Assembly: GCF_029962835.1 (NCBI RefSeq)
Contig: NC_080574.1
Location: 40,243,501-40,307,500 of the forward strand
Reading direction: 5' to 3'
DNA: 64,000 nucleotides
Source of the DNA: Magnolia sinica
Lineage: Eukaryota; Streptophyta; Magnoliopsida; Magnoliales; Magnoliaceae
Below, piece after piece: positions 23,801 through 35,408 of this stretch. Both the position numbers and the translations under genes were made by a program. Numbering within the stretch: the first letter of the stretch is position 1; each line of letters opens with the position of its first letter. The notes below the pieces were generated by a model, which was given only the letters and a program-made list of their open reading frames with translations, had not been told where the DNA came from and made no database searches.

Positions 23801-26800
23801 AAACCTATAACCTAAACTCAATTCCCTAAACCTCAACCTAAACCTAAACCTAAACCTATACCCTAAACTCAATTCCTTAAACCTCAACCTAGACCTAATC
23901 CTAAACCTATAGCCTAAACTCAAATCCCTAAACCTTAACCTATAACCTAACCTAAACCTATACTTATAACATAAAACTATTCCCAAATCCCAAAACCTAT
24001 TACCTAAACCTATACCTAAACCTAAACCTATAACCTAAACTCAATTCCCTAAACCTCAACCTAAACCTATAACCTAAACTCAATTCCTTAAACCTCAACC
24101 TAGACCTAATCCTAAACCTATAGCCTAAACTCAAATCCCTAAACCTTAACCTATAACCTAACCTAAACCTATACTTATAACCTAAAACTATTCCCAAATC
24201 CCAAAACCTATTACCTAAACTCATTCTCAAATCCAAAACCTATAACCTAAACCTGAACCCATTCCCAAATCCCAAGACCTATAACCTAAACTAAAACCAA
24301 AACCTATAACCTAAACCCGAACCCATTCTCAAATCCCCAAAACCCAAACCGACACCTAAACCTAAACCTATAACCTAACCTCAACCTAGACCTAAACCTA
24401 AACCTATAGCCTAAACTCAAATCCCTAAACCTTAACCTAGACCTAGACCTAAACCTAAACCTAAACCTATAGCCTAAACTCAAATCCCTAAACATTAACC
24501 TATAACCTAACATAAACTTATACTTAAAACCTAAAACTATTCCCAAATCCCAAAACCTATAACCTAAACCAAAACCAAAACCTATAACCTAAACCCGAAC
24601 CCATTCTTAAATCCCAAAACCCAAACCTCAACCTAAACCTAAACCTAAACCTATAACCTAAACTCAATTCCCTAAACCTCAACCTAGACCTAATCCTAAA
24701 CCTATAACCTAAACTCAAATCCCAAAACCTTAACCTATAACCTAACCTAAACCTATACTTATAACCTAAAACTATTCCCAAATCCCAAGACCTATAACCT
24801 AAACTAAAACTAAAACCTATAACCTAAACCCGAACCCATTCTCAAATCCCCAAAACCCAAACCGACACCTAAACCTAAACCTAAACCTAAACCTATAACC
24901 TAACCTCAACCTAGACCTAAACCTAAACCTATAGCCTAAACTCAAATCCCTAAACCTTAACCTAGACCTAGACCTAAACCTAAACTTATAGCCTAAACTC
25001 AAATCCCTAAACCTTAACCTATAACCTAACCTAAACTTATACTTAAAACCTAAAACTATTCCCAAATCCCAAAACTTATAACCTAAACCAAAACCAAAAC
25101 CTATAACCTAAACCCGAACCCATTCTCAAATCCCAAAACCCAAACCTCAACCTAAACCTAAACCTAAACCTATAACCTAAACTCAATTCCCTAAACCTCA
25201 ACCTAGACCTAATCCTAAACCTATAACCTAAACTCAAATCCCAAAACCTTAACCTATAACCTAACCTAAACCTATACTTATAACCTAAAACTATTCCCAA
25301 ATCCCAAGACCTATAACCTAAACTAAAACCAAAACCTATAACCTAAACCCGAACCCATTCTCAAATCCCCAAAACCCAAACCGACACCTAAACCTAAACC
25401 TAAACCTAAACCTATAACCTAACCTCAACCTAGACCTAAACCTAAACCTATAGCCTAAACTCAAATCCCAAAACCTTAACCTATAACCTAACCTAAACCT
25501 ATACTTATAACCTAAAACTATTCCCAAATCCCAAAACATATTACCTAAACCTAAACCTAAACCTAAACCTATAACCTAAACTCAATTCCCTAAACCTCAA
25601 CCTAAACCTAAACCTAAACCTATAACCTAAACTCAATTCCCTAAACCTCAACCTAGACCTAAACCTAAACCTATAGCCTAAACTCAAATCCCTAAACCTT
25701 AACCTATAACCTAACCTAAACCTATACTTATAACCTAAAACTATTCCCAAATCCCAAAACCTATTACCTAAACCTAACCTCTCCCTAAACATATAACCTA
25801 AACTCAATTCCCTAAACCTAAACCTACACCTAATCCTAATCTCAACTCCCTAACCTAAACCTAAACCTAAACTTGAAAACCCAAACTTAAACCCAATCCC
25901 GAACCTGAACCCGATTTCCTAAACCTAAACCATAATCCATTCTCAAATCCAAAAACCTATAACCTAAACCTAAACCAAAACCAAAACTTATAACCTAAAC
26001 CCGAACCCATTCTCAAATTCCAAAACCTATAACCTAAACCCGAACCCATTCTCAAATCCCAAAACCCAAACATAAACCTAAACATAAACATAAAACCTAA
26101 ACCTAAACCTATAACATAAACTCAAATCCCTAAACCTAAACCTAAACCTAATCCTATAACCTAAACTGAAATCCCTAAACTTTAACCTATGACCTAACAT
26201 AAACCTATACTTATAACCTAAAACTATTCCCAAATCCCAAAACTTATTACCTAAACCTATAACCTAAACTCAATTCTGTAAACCTCAACCTAGACCTAAA
26301 CCTAAACCTAAACCTATAGCCTAAACTCAAATCCCTAAACCTTAACCTATAACCTAACCTAAACCTATACTTATAACCTAAAACTATTCCCAAATCTCAA
26401 AACCTATTACCTAAACCTAACCTTTCCCTAAACCATAACCCATTCTCAATTCCCTAAAGCTATAACCTATAACCTAAACCTAAACCTAAACATAAACTTA
26501 ACCTAAACTTATAACCTTTCCTAAAACCTTTAACTTAAACCTAAACTTAAAACCTAAATGTATTCTCAAATTCTTAAACCCAAACCTACACCTAATCCTA
26601 ATCTCAACTCCCTAACCTAAACCTAAACTTGAAAGCCCAAACCTAAACCCGATCCCGAACCCGAACCCGATTTCCTAAACCTAAACCTTAACCTGTAATT
26701 AAGTTCCCAAAAGCTATAAGCTATAACCTATAACCTAAACCTTAACCTAAACCTAAACTAAAACCTATAACCTAAACCTTAACCTATAACCTAAACTTAA

Positions 26801-26868
26801 TTATAACCTATAGCCTAACCTTAACCTAAACCTATAACCTAAACCTAAACCAAACCTAAACCTATAAT
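20811..26868 (-). repeat. 6-kb degenerate telomere-like array (TTTAGG/CCTAAA)
   Basis: Continuous CCTAAA/CCTATAA hexamer-heptamer repeats, with the G-rich strand being minus. The dominant period is six (TTTAGG); canonical plant TTTAGGG occurs only occasionally. Higher-order modules recur: near-identical blocks begin near 22111, 23069, 24304 and 24817, with 513-1235 bp spacing. A marker with CATCCCGAACCCAAAC or close variants appears near 20916, 21274, 25890 and 26650. The long minus-strand frames rich in 'YRFRFRF' are by-products of a hexamer without stops. Confidence 0.93.
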
Positions 26869-27028
26869 CATATGGTGAGACCATTTCTTTTGTGTCAATT
26901 TCATTCCTCTTTGAGTTTTTTTTTAAATTCATTAAGAAAAAAAAGTGGTTATACGTGATGCACTTCTTTCACTGTCTTTCTTTTCTCTAATGGGCATTCT
27001 AATTTATGAATGACATGACTGTTTGTAG

Positions 27029-27064
27029 GATGATGGAATATACGAAGCTGCTGAAATTCGGTGA
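27029..27064 (+). pseudogene. possible captured terminal exon
   Basis: After a TGTTTGTAG acceptor the frame reads 'DDGIYEAAEIR' and stops, looking like the last exon of a gene. A pyrimidine-rich intron-like stretch precedes it. I do not recognise the protein and the call is weak. Confidence 0.25.
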
Positions 27065-27117
27065 AGTCGAGCACATTTCTCTAATGAAGCCAAAGATTTG
27101 TATTTTCAGCATTATTG

Positions 27118-27325
27118 TATTTGTAACTGTAATTGATTGTAATTGTAATTAATTGAATGAAGGATTGTAATTGTAATTGAATGAATGAAGGATTGTAATT
27201 GTAATTGAATAAATGAATGATTGTAATTGAATGAATGAATGATTGTACAGGTGGTAATTGAATGAATGATTGTAATTGAATGAATGAATGATTATACAGG
27301 TGGTAATTGAATGAACAAATGATTT
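27118..27325. repeat. minisatellite of GTAATTGAATGAATGA units
   Basis: Tandem, imperfect repeats of TTGTAATTGAATGAATGA with small length changes, including two copies of ACAGGTGGTAATTG. Confidence 0.75.
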
Positions 27326-27344
27326 AATTTTTCAATGTACAATA

Positions 27345-27819
27345 TAGCTACGGATATTGACCGTAGCCACTAATCAGACAGGTGTAGCCTTTTTAATTTT
27401 GGCATATTGCTACGGACTTTCAGCTATAAATAATATCCGTAGCTGTTTGAAGTTTTTGCTACAGATATAATTGCTATGGATTATATCTGTAGCTATTTAA
27501 CATATAGCTACGGATTTAATCCGTAGCCAATAATCAGATAGGTGTAGCCTTTTAAATTTTGGCCTATTGCTACGGACTTTCAGCTACAAATAATATCTAT
27601 AGCTGTTTAATATTGTTGCTATAGGGGAAAAGGCTACGGATTTAATCCGTAGCCATAGAGCTATAGCTACGGGTTTAATCCGTAGCCATAGGTTCCAGAC
27701 CTATCGTTATGGCACCTACGACGACGGTCGTGTTACGGACTAGCTACGGACTTAATCCGTAGCCTTAGGTCTAAGGCTACGGATTTAATCCGTAGCCTTT
27801 GCCCATTTTTTTGGTAGTG
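27345..27819. repeat. right subterminal palindromes and TIR of CACTA 1
   Basis: Many copies of CTACGGATTTAATCCGTAG and variants, each self-complementary, leading to the terminal GGTAGTG. This is the likely transposase-binding region. Confidence 0.85.
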
Positions 27820-27822
27820 AGG

Positions 27823-28575
27823 AAACGATTAAGTGCCGCCACACGTCCAGTCAGTCCTGGTATATCTTTAATTGTCTTCGGAGATTCCATGTTGAGTAGG
27901 GCTTTTATCTTTTCTGGGTTTGCCTCTATTCCTCGCTGGCTGACCAAGAAACCGAGGAACTTTTTCGAACTTACGCCAAATGCACACTTACTCGGGTTCA
28001 GTTTCATTTGAAATTTTCGTAAGATAAGGAACATTTCTTCTAGGTCGGTTGTGTGTACACTTTTGACGAGCATGTCGTCAATGTACACTTCCATGGTCCG
28101 TCCAATTAACCGAGCAAAGATTTTACTCACCAGTCTTTGATAAGTCACATCAGCATTTTTCAGACCAAATGGCATCACACGGTAACAATAAAGGCCTTTG
28201 TCAGTGACAAAGGTAGTTTTAGATTTATCGGACTGATGCATTACAATTTGATTATACCCTGAATACGCATCCATAAAGCTAAGAAGTTCATGCCCCGCAG
28301 TACTATCTACCAACTGGTCTATCCTCGGAAGAGGAAAGCTATCCTTCGGGTAGGCTTTATTTAGGTCAGTATAGTCAATACAGACTCACCACTTCCCATT
28401 AGCTTTCTTCACAAATACAATATTAGTTACTCATTCCGGGTAGTATATATTCTCTATGAATTTTACCTTGAGGAGCTTACTAACCTCTTCTTCAATGACA
28501 GCGTACCTTTCGGGGCCGAGTGGTCGTCGCTTCTGTCGGATTGGTCGGTAGGTCGAGTCGATATTGAGTCGGTGA
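27823..28575 (-). pseudogene. Tat reverse transcriptase, split by CACTA 1
   Basis: The right part includes 'YAVIEEEVSKLLKV', 'FVKKANGKW' and 'CIDYTDLNKAYPKDSFPLP', with two stops at Trp-like positions. The long frame from 28313 continues with 'FMDAYSGYNQIVMHQ', 'TFVTDKGLYCYRVMPFGLKN' and the catalytic 'YIDDMLVKS', then 'KCAFGVSSKKFLGF'. It ends 'LTGRVAALNRF' at the CACTA boundary. The remainder resumes at 16537. The enzyme would copy element RNA into DNA. Confidence 0.9.
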
Positions 28576-28676
28576 GTGATCACTGATGGGTCGATTCCCT
28601 GCATATCTTCATGGCTCCACGCAAATACGTCAGCATATCGTCAGAGCAAGGCTATTAAATTATCTTTCAAGGGGGA

Positions 28677-29225
28677 TCACAGAGACAAACCAACTTGCAC
28701 TCTTTTAGACCCGTTTGTCTCGATCAAGGGCACCGAGATAAGATCTTCAACTGGTTGCCCTCGTTCATGCGTCTCGACCCGGGGGTCCAGCGACTCGATC
28801 ATCGATACTTCGGTTGGAGCTTTCTCGGTGGGTATTTTTATAGCTGTCATGTAGCAACATCTCGCGTCCTGCTGATCTCCTTTGACTACTCCTACTCCTG
28901 ACTCAGTCGGGAATTTCATGGAGATGTAGTATGTAGATACCACGGCCTGGAGGAGAATCATAGAGGGTCGGCCGAGTATAGCGTTGTACACGGACGATTG
29001 GTCGACTATCAGGAAATCAACCATTGCCGTCGCTTAGTGCGGAGGATTTTCGACTGTGAGCGGCAATGAGATGATCCCTTTTGGGAGTATCTGTCCCCCC
29101 GAGAATCTTACCAATGGGGTATGAACCGGTCGTAAGGCCGATCGTTCAACACCCATCCTGTCGAGCGCCTGAGCGAACAATACATCAGCCGATGACCCTG
29201 TGTCGACGAGTATGGGGAACACCCT
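28677..29225 (-). pseudogene. Tat protease
   Basis: 'MFPILVDTGSSADVLFAQAL' carries an intact D-T-G-S-S active site (29222-29034), followed after a break by 'FLIVDQSSVYNAILGRPSM' and 'AVVSTYYISMKFPTESGVGV' (29024-28677). A stop lies between the two parts. The domain would process gag-pol. Confidence 0.85.
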
Positions 29226-30976
29226 TCAGTTTGCAATGGTCAGAGTAACGACCAATGCATCGTCATGTGGATGATGAATACCTCGGGCATCTTCATTAGT
29301 GAACGAGATACAATACTTTTCCATCTTCTTCTCTTTTGAAGGCCGAGCTATGATCAAAATTTCAAACTCGGGTCGGCTGAGGCTTCTAGCATGGTTTTTT
29401 CGGGCATTATTTGAGTCACCTCCACACAGGGGTCCTCCGACTATTGTCCGAATTTCTTCTATGGATCGGTTGTCACTCTGTTGTTCTTCCGTTGCTCCCG
29501 TTCTCTCGACATGTTTTTTAAGCCGGCCTTCTCGGATAAGCATTTCTATCTCCTCCTTCAAGTAATAGCAATCACTTGTACTATGGCCATGATCGCAATG
29601 GTAGTGACAGTACTTGTCCTTATTTCATCGGTTCGGATTACTCCGAAGCTTATTCGGCCAACTTACGAATCCTTCACTTTTGATTTCCATCAACACCTGT
29701 TCTCGAGGTTTATTAAGCGGGGTGTATGTAGAAAGCATTCGGTCGGGTCGCTTGCCTGACTTGCGTTCATCGCGCGCTTGGTCGTCCTTACACTTTTTCC
29801 CCCAACCGAGTCAACTTCCTTTTTGGCTGACTCTTTGGCCGCGGTTTTTGCATTCTGGACGGCCTCACGCAGGTTCCACATTTCTTCGGCGTTTGCGTAT
29901 TTGTCTGATTGAGTCATGAACTTCGCCAAAGTTTCCAGTGGATTCTTGTCTAGGGATGCCAAAAACAGCTTATCCCTCACACCTTGCATGATGGAGTTAA
30001 GTGTTATCTCCTCCGAATGTTTCCGAACTTGGAGCGATTCGAAGTTGAATCGTTTGATGTAATCTTTCGGTAACTCTCCCTTCTTATGAACTATGTTGTT
30101 CAAATGCGCTGGGGCTTCAACTTTTTCTTTCCACCAATAAAATTGGTAAGGAAGGCGTCACTAAGTTCTACGAAGGTTTGGATGGACTTCGGTTTCAGCT
30201 GTTTAAACCAAAGTCGGGCTACGTCGGCTAAGATAAGGAAGAAAGCCCGGCACATTACGGCGTCCGAGGCATCGTGTAATTTCATGTACGTCCGGAAGCA
30301 TTCGATGTGCTCAGTTGGGTCGGTTTTACCAGTAAAAGGCGTAATTTGTGGAAGACGGAACCGTTCCGGTAGTTGAGCCTGTATTACCTCCTCCACAAAT
30401 GGGGATGCTTTTATTTCGGGTCAATTCTAACGCAAATCCCGACCCTGTTTCACGTCCTCGATATCTTCCCGCACCTCCCTCCTGAAATCTTGAAGGTCGG
30501 CTTTCTAAGGTTCGTCACTTTCGTCTATTCCTTCAACCGGAAGCTGACTGTGCTTCCGTCGATCGATCTCATGTTGGAGGTCAGTGGGGGGTAGCGCGGC
30601 AATTGCGGAATGAGGGGAGCTGGCTCGGACTGACTTGGGGCCGACTTGGCTGAGGGAATGTTGGTTAAGGGGCGACGAGCTCGGGATCAGCAACTTGCTG
30701 CGGAACGTTGGTCGTCTGAACACCCGGCGGAACTTACTGCCGGTGTATCTGTTCCAACAGCTGTTTCATGACGTTGATGTTAGATATGAGTTCCTGGACT
30801 TCTTTATCTAGTCACCTATTACCTCGGTTCCGCTGAGTGTTTCTCGTCCCAGCAGAGGTCACTGGTCGAGTAGTAGAATTCTGACCTTGATTCCCTCGGA
30901 CCGCGTTTGCATCTGATGGCTCAATGAAAGCAGCCTCATTCTGATCTTCTTGGACCGTTCTCCTAGTAACCACCAT
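29226..30976 (-). pseudogene. Tat gag
   Basis: The likely start is ATG at 30976, 'MVVTRRTVQEDQ', the usual type of Tat gag start. The core has 'LPQITPFTGKTDPTEHIECF', 'YMKLHDASDAVMCRAFFLIL' and 'ARLWFKQLKPKSIQTF' (30396-30100), then 'ELPKDYIKRFNFESLQV' and 'LASLDKNPLETLAKFMTQ' (30103-29690). The C-terminal part continues to 29226. Frame changes occur near 30100, 29690 and 30500-30800. Gag is the particle protein. Confidence 0.8.
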
Positions 30977-31029
30977 TAAAGTACGTTTTACAACCTCTGG
31001 ATAGAACGTAGGAAAAGACTTTTTGTATC

Positions 31030-31051
31030 GATTCCCACAGACGACGTCAAA
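31030..31051 (-). other. primer-binding site of the Tat element
   Basis: Minus strand GACGTCGTCTGTGGGAATCG, adjoining the 5' LTR. It resembles the GGCGCCGTCTGTGGGAA type common in Tat elements, with changes at the second and fourth positions of the core. Confidence 0.65.
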
Positions 31052-31052
31052 C

Positions 31053-31842
31053 TGTTGATGCAAAAATCTGGCCCACCCTTTTTAGACCTTTGAGTACCTG
31101 CACAGGAAGAAGACAAAAGAGACCCTGGCTAGAGCAGGGGACCCTCCGATGTCAAAGTCAGGCTAGGAATCTGGTTCTTATAGTATTGAGGGGATTTGGG
31201 AGAGAGTTTTTGCGTGCCTTTCATCCTTGGAGTTTCTTCTATTTATAGGAGAAGGAGGATCCCACCATATGGGGATTCTTTCCCGATATTTTGGAGATTT
31301 AATTTAGATGGTGTTTTGTTTACGAATACTTCCCGATCCCGAGATTTCCAGGATCGGGAATCCTTTTACAAGATTCTCGGGACGGTGTTTAAGATTACAC
31401 CGTCTCTCCTTTGTTTGGCTCGGCCTCGATAAATTCGTAATCTCGGCTAGCTTACAACGGAGGCTTTTTCGTCTACTGTCGGACGAAACTGAGTCAGTTG
31501 AGGACCGATGTCTTTCTTCTATCTAAAAGCCGAAACCACAACCCACCATACATAGGTTGGTTTCATAATCGGTCAGGTGGCTTTCTGATTTAGGGCCTTT
31601 AATAGGTCCCTTTAGATATTGCTGTCTTGTTAACCGAGTCAACTTGATGTGTCTTATACTTGCCTAAGGCTCTCGACTCTCAACTTTGGTCGGGATTCGT
31701 TTCCTACAAATCCGAGCAAGTCTCTCCTTTAGGCTTTATTTTATCTCGGTCCGAACTATTGGCTCGAATCCCTCGGACAGTTTCAGTAGAGTTAGTCCAT
31801 TCCATAACCGAGTCTCCGGACTTGCCATATTTTTCCCCAATA
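31053..31842 (-). repeat. 5' LTR of the Tat element
   Basis: 790 bp, begins TGTTGATGCAAAAATCTGG and ends CCCCAATA (expected AACA, mutated). It is flanked on the right by target duplication GTTAT. TATAAATA lies on the minus strand at 31247-31240. Confidence 0.92.
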
Positions 31843-31847
31843 GTTAT

Positions 31848-32756
31848 AAAATAGAAGTACGATCTCTAATATATAATTATAATTAACTAAAATGAGATGA
31901 ACTCGCTTTTAAGCATTTACTAAATGGCTCAAGAATTTACAAGAAATTTGCTAGTGGTCAGGGACTTGAACTTTTTTATGAAGTAGAGGCGACTCAAAGG
32001 TTTGCATTTTTTTTTTTTAAGCATTTATCAAATACTTATCTACCCAACCGTAATACCATTGCAGAGCTTGGGTTGCCTTTGGCAGAAATTTGATTTTACT
32101 TTGCCCACGTTCAGCCCAATGACATCCCTACAATGAGCACATCTGTGGGAGATATGGGCCATTCAATGGGAGGGATTTTCTGGAACATGCGGTCCACTCA
32201 TCAAGTGGGCTTCATGTGCTTGTCAAGATCGAATGGGTGGTGAGAAACTCCCATTTGTCTATATTAGGAAAAGGGGTCCCTCCCTCTTCCCCCTCTCTCT
32301 CTCTCTCTCTCTCTCTCATCTCTTCTCTTTTCTTTAGATAAGAACTTAGTTCCTACTTATCCAATTGCATGTCCTTTTCTCTTCTTATTAATAATCTAGG
32401 CAGCTGTAAGAATAGAACTTTTATCTTTTTTCAATTTTTGACTCTACGTTTTTAATACTTGGGGAATACTAAGGTCCCCATTTTGGACTTAGCAGCTTCC
32501 CCAATGCTTTTAATTAATATGTGAGATGGTCAATCATCTATCCACACTTTCCATTCATTCATACCGCTAGGGGCAAGCCATGGTGAAAAATTCATGTTCA
32601 TGTTGATCGGACAAACTTTAACATCCGATCAACAATATAAACAAATAGACAGTCAAGATTAAGTAGGGAATAAAAACGTTCCATCATTGTATTGTATTCA
32701 ACCTCTATTCAATAGGCCCAGCATGGATTGATTAGGGTTATGGAAAATCACTTTGA
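31848..32756. other. intergenic DNA with a CT microsatellite
   Basis: No gene seen. A CT dinucleotide repeat lies at 32293-32317; the rest is AT-rich unique-looking sequence. Confidence 0.6.
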
Positions 32757-32814
32757 TTTAATGATGCTAACCATCCGATCTATGGCTCGTAAAATAACAC
32801 AAATGTAAAGTAAA
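32757..32814 (+). repeat. 58-bp direct repeat, left copy
   Basis: ATTTAATGATGCTAACC... to ...ATGTAAAGTAA. By my reading it is identical over 58 of 58 bases to 35409-35466. The two copies flank the inverted-arm insertion exactly. Confidence 0.9.
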
Positions 32815-33307
32815 GAAAACAAAGGAGACCCTGGCTCGAGCAGGGGACCCTCCGATGCCAAAGTCAGGCCTGGACTCGGGGTCTCAAAGTATTGGAAGGT
32901 TTTTAGGAGGGATTTGTTTCGTACCTCTCAAGGTGACAAGGGTCCTCCTTTTATAGCTGCTGGGTCTTCTCGGGTCCTCCTGATATTGAGCGCGGGATCT
33001 TCTCCTGGTATCACGGAGATAGGATCGTGCCCATCTTGAGCCATCATCCGATCCCGTGAGCTTCGGGTCGGAGATCTTATCCCAAGATATCCGGGATGAG
33101 ATCTGACCTAGCGACGGTCGGTCTTGCAAGGCGGTCCGCCCGACACATGCCCGGAACGCTGATAAGTCGTTCGAACCGACTCAACCATTGTCTCGGTTTA
33201 GCGAACCATGCCTCGGATTTGACGCATCCTTCGGCGACCCGAGGTATCAAGTCCGAGTCCCGAGGCATTAAGTCCGAGTCTTCGGACTTGTATTTTTGCC
33301 CCCAACA
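32815..33307 (-). repeat. left LTR, truncated, inverted relative to the right LTR
   Basis: Ends CCCCCAACA at 33307 and matches the reverse complement of 34874-35366. The outer 40 bp or so present in the right LTR are missing. Positions 33308-33344 replace the polypurine tract found beside the right LTR with unrelated sequence. Confidence 0.85.
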
Positions 33308-33801
33308 AGATCCATTAAAATTTTTGTCTTCATAGACAATCATCAGTAGCGAGTTTGGAGTCGGTTCGTAACTCAGTCCGAGATGAGTCGTGATCATTAA
33401 ATGCATTCCATGAGGCCTTTGATGGGGGACGGTTCAGCTTCTGACATCGCATGCGCCGTCGGCCGTCAAATCACACATCCCGCCAATGAGGATTGGACAC
33501 GTAGCGAAGGTATTATTATTGCCAGTTGACGTGCGCCACGTGTCGAGCGAGGGAATCGATGCAGGCGTCGAATCATTTCCTCATTAATTGTCTCCGCCGT
33601 ATGGCGACCTTATATAACGTCAGGGGCCCCGCACTTTAAACTTTTACTGCTCTTACCATTCCCGCTCCGCATTTTCTTTAGGGTTTACATAGCCTTTCGT
33701 CTCCTTCCTTTTCTTTTTCTTTACCGTCGGTGCCTCTTTCCGCCATCTCCGTTTTCCTTTCTCCCTCCGGTGAGTTTCTCCTTCCTCTTTATTTGGTAAT
33801 A

Positions 33802-34597
33802 ATGGCGGATAGGAGTTCTCAAAGTCCCCGGGGGGGAGCTTCCGGAGACGAAGGCGAAGCGCAACGTTTTGGAACGTTGCGGAATCGCCTTCCTTACTGA
33901 CGGAGATAGCAGTGGACGCCAACGCTGCTTGTCTACCGGAGAGAGTCACCGAAGCTCGGCGGAGCGTCCAGCTTCCGTCGTTCCTTCTCGGGGCGGGTCG
34001 TCTCTATTAACCCGCCCGGGAAGGCCTAACTTGCCAAGGGATATGGAGGAGAATGAGGAGGAAGAAGATGAAGTTTTAATCGCCGAAGGAACCCCTGATC
34101 TTGCTCCTGTTAGTGAGTCGGCGCAGGCCGAATCTGAAGAAGAAGGATCGGGGGAAGATTTAAGCGGTCCGGTTCCTTCGGTCTTGACTGAGACGGACTT
34201 GGACAGAATCCGAGTCGGATACCATATTCCCGAGTCGGTCATCACCTATCTTCCCCGTTCGAATGATTTACCGGATCACCCTCCTGCCGGCGATCGCGAT
34301 TTACCAAGTGTCGATGCAATGCGGCTTGCGTCGGCCCCTTCAATAGTCCGGGGAGTTTTGTCTCGCATAAAGATTGCCCGGGGCAGATAGTCCCGAATGG
34401 GTGGAGGAACTTACTCGGATGTGCGTGTTGTGGGCCGAGATGGAACAGCCACCACTTCGACGAGTTTCTCCACCCATACCAAGTGCGGGTAAATCCGAAC
34501 TACCCCGGCTTCTACGTCTTCCTGCTTGGCGAGGCGGAGGCGGTTCCACGATAACCGACCCTCCCACTTCCAACAAACACTGGAGAGAGCGAATGGG
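33802..34597 (+). pseudogene. 5' part of antisense additional ORF, second family
   Basis: ATG at 33802 starts 'MADRSSQSPRGGASGDEGE', aligned with the ORF start at 11631. A frame shift leads into a 173-codon frame (33869-34390) with an acidic stretch 'EENEEEEDEVLIAEGTPDL' and 'VLTETDLDRIRVGYHIPESV', also seen near 12080. The Transposase_28-like part follows in another frame ('PPLRRVSPPIPSAGK' region, 34390-34597) and is cut at 34597, where the right inverted arm begins. A TATA-like TTATATAA lies near 33611. Not functional. Confidence 0.65.
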
Positions 34598-34873
34598 GAA
34601 ATGATTCGACGCCCGCATCGATTCCTCGCTCGACACGTGGCGCACGCCAACTCTGGCAAGAATAATACCTTCGCTACGTGTCCAATCCTCATTGGCGGGA
34701 TGTGTGATTTGACGGCCGACGGTGCATGCGATGTCAGAAGTTGAACCGTCCCCCATCAAAGGCCTCATGGAATGCATTTAATGATCACGACTCATCTCGG
34801 ACTGAGTTACGAACCGACTCCAAACTCGCTACTCCTCAGTGTCATATGAAACACACGGAGTAAGGGGGCTTAC

Positions 34874-35408
34874 TGTTGGGGGCAAAAATACAAGTCCGAA
34901 GACTCGGACTTAATGCCTCGGGACTCGGACTTGATACCTCGGGTAGCCGAAGGATGCGTCAAATCCGAGGCATGGTTCGCTAAACCGAGACAATGGTTGA
35001 GTCGGTTCGAACGACTTATCAGCGTTCCGGGCATGTGTCGGGCGGACCGCCTTGCAAGACCGACCGTCGCTAGGTCAGATCTCATCCCGGATATCTTGGG
35101 ATAAGATCTCCGACCCCGAAGCTCACGGGATCGGATGATGGCTCAAGATGGGCACGATCCTATCTCCGTGATACCAGGAGAAGATCCCGCGCTCAATATC
35201 AGGAGGACCCCAGCAGACAGCAGCTATAAAAGGAGGACCCTTGTCACCTTGAGAGGTACGAAACAAATCCCTCCTAAAAACCTTCCAATACTTTGAGACC
35301 CCGAGTCCAGGCCTGACTTTGGCATCGGAGGGTCCCCTGCTCGAGCCAGGGTCTCCTTTGTTTTCTTTCTGTGCAGGCATACAAGGGTCCAGGAGGACGA
35401 ACCAGACA
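34874..35408 (+). repeat. right LTR, complete
   Basis: 535 bp with TG...CA ends, TATAAAAG at 35225-35232, polypurine tract immediately upstream (34858-34873). Confidence 0.85.

Larger units (their letters stand above)
16541..27819. mobile_element. CACTA (En/Spm-type) transposon 1, non-autonomous, carrying a telomere-like array
   Basis: The left end is CACTACCAAAAAAAGGGGC at 16541. The right end, read on the minus strand, is CACTACCAAAAAAATGGGC, finishing at 27819. The 3-bp target duplication AGG flanks both ends (16538-16540 and 27820-27822). Removing it rejoins the Tat RT frame, 'RVAALNRF' to 'LSRATDKC'. Subterminal repeats CTACGGATTTAATCCGTAG lie at both ends. I found no transposase gene in its 11.3 kb. 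The interior holds a PPR fragment, possible captured exons, 164-bp repeats and a 6-kb CCTAAA-type array. Confidence 0.92.
10346..31842 (-). mobile_element. complete Tat-lineage Ty3/gypsy retrotransposon with nested CACTA
   Basis: LTRs at 10346-11134 and 31053-31842 are nearly the same length and align throughout. Both begin TGTTGATG, and the 5 bp GTTAT occurs immediately outside both ends (10341-10345 and 31843-31847), a classic integrase duplication. Orientation is minus: primer site by the right LTR, polypurine tract (GGAGTAGGGGGCTTAC, 11135-11150) by the left LTR. Removing the CACTA insertion leaves an element of about 10.2 kb. The second RNase H region and the antisense ORF between integrase and the 3' LTR are features described for the Tat lineage. 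Confidence 0.93.
32815..35408. mobile_element. inverted-arm LTR insertion (head-to-head retroelement ends)
   Basis: Two arms are inverted copies of one retroelement end: about 32815-33580 and 34598-35408. Each holds an LTR and the flanking antisense-ORF promoter region. The right LTR (34874-35408) is complete, TGTTGGGGGC to CCAGACA, with polypurine tract GAGTAAGGGGGCTTAC before it. The left LTR (32815-33307) lacks about 40 bp of its outer end. The LTRs share GGAGACCCTGGCT-GAGCAGGGG with the Tat LTR, so this is a related Tat family. No gag-pol is present. The middle holds the start of the antisense ORF. Confidence 0.85.

Noticed and set aside
21851..25807. Series of 65-88-codon minus-strand frames starting 'MGIVLGYKYRFRLGYRL'
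   Set aside because: They are translations of a hexamer repeat whose period is a multiple of three, so stops are rare. The similarity follows from array amplification, with no start context or domain.
20811..26868. A chromosome end or true telomere
   Set aside because: The array is degenerate, mostly six-base, flanked on both sides by transposon sequence and enclosed by CACTA ends with a target duplication.
33653..34777. Minus-strand frames of 93-145 codons
   Set aside because: Shadows of the plus-strand antisense ORF in GC-rich sequence.
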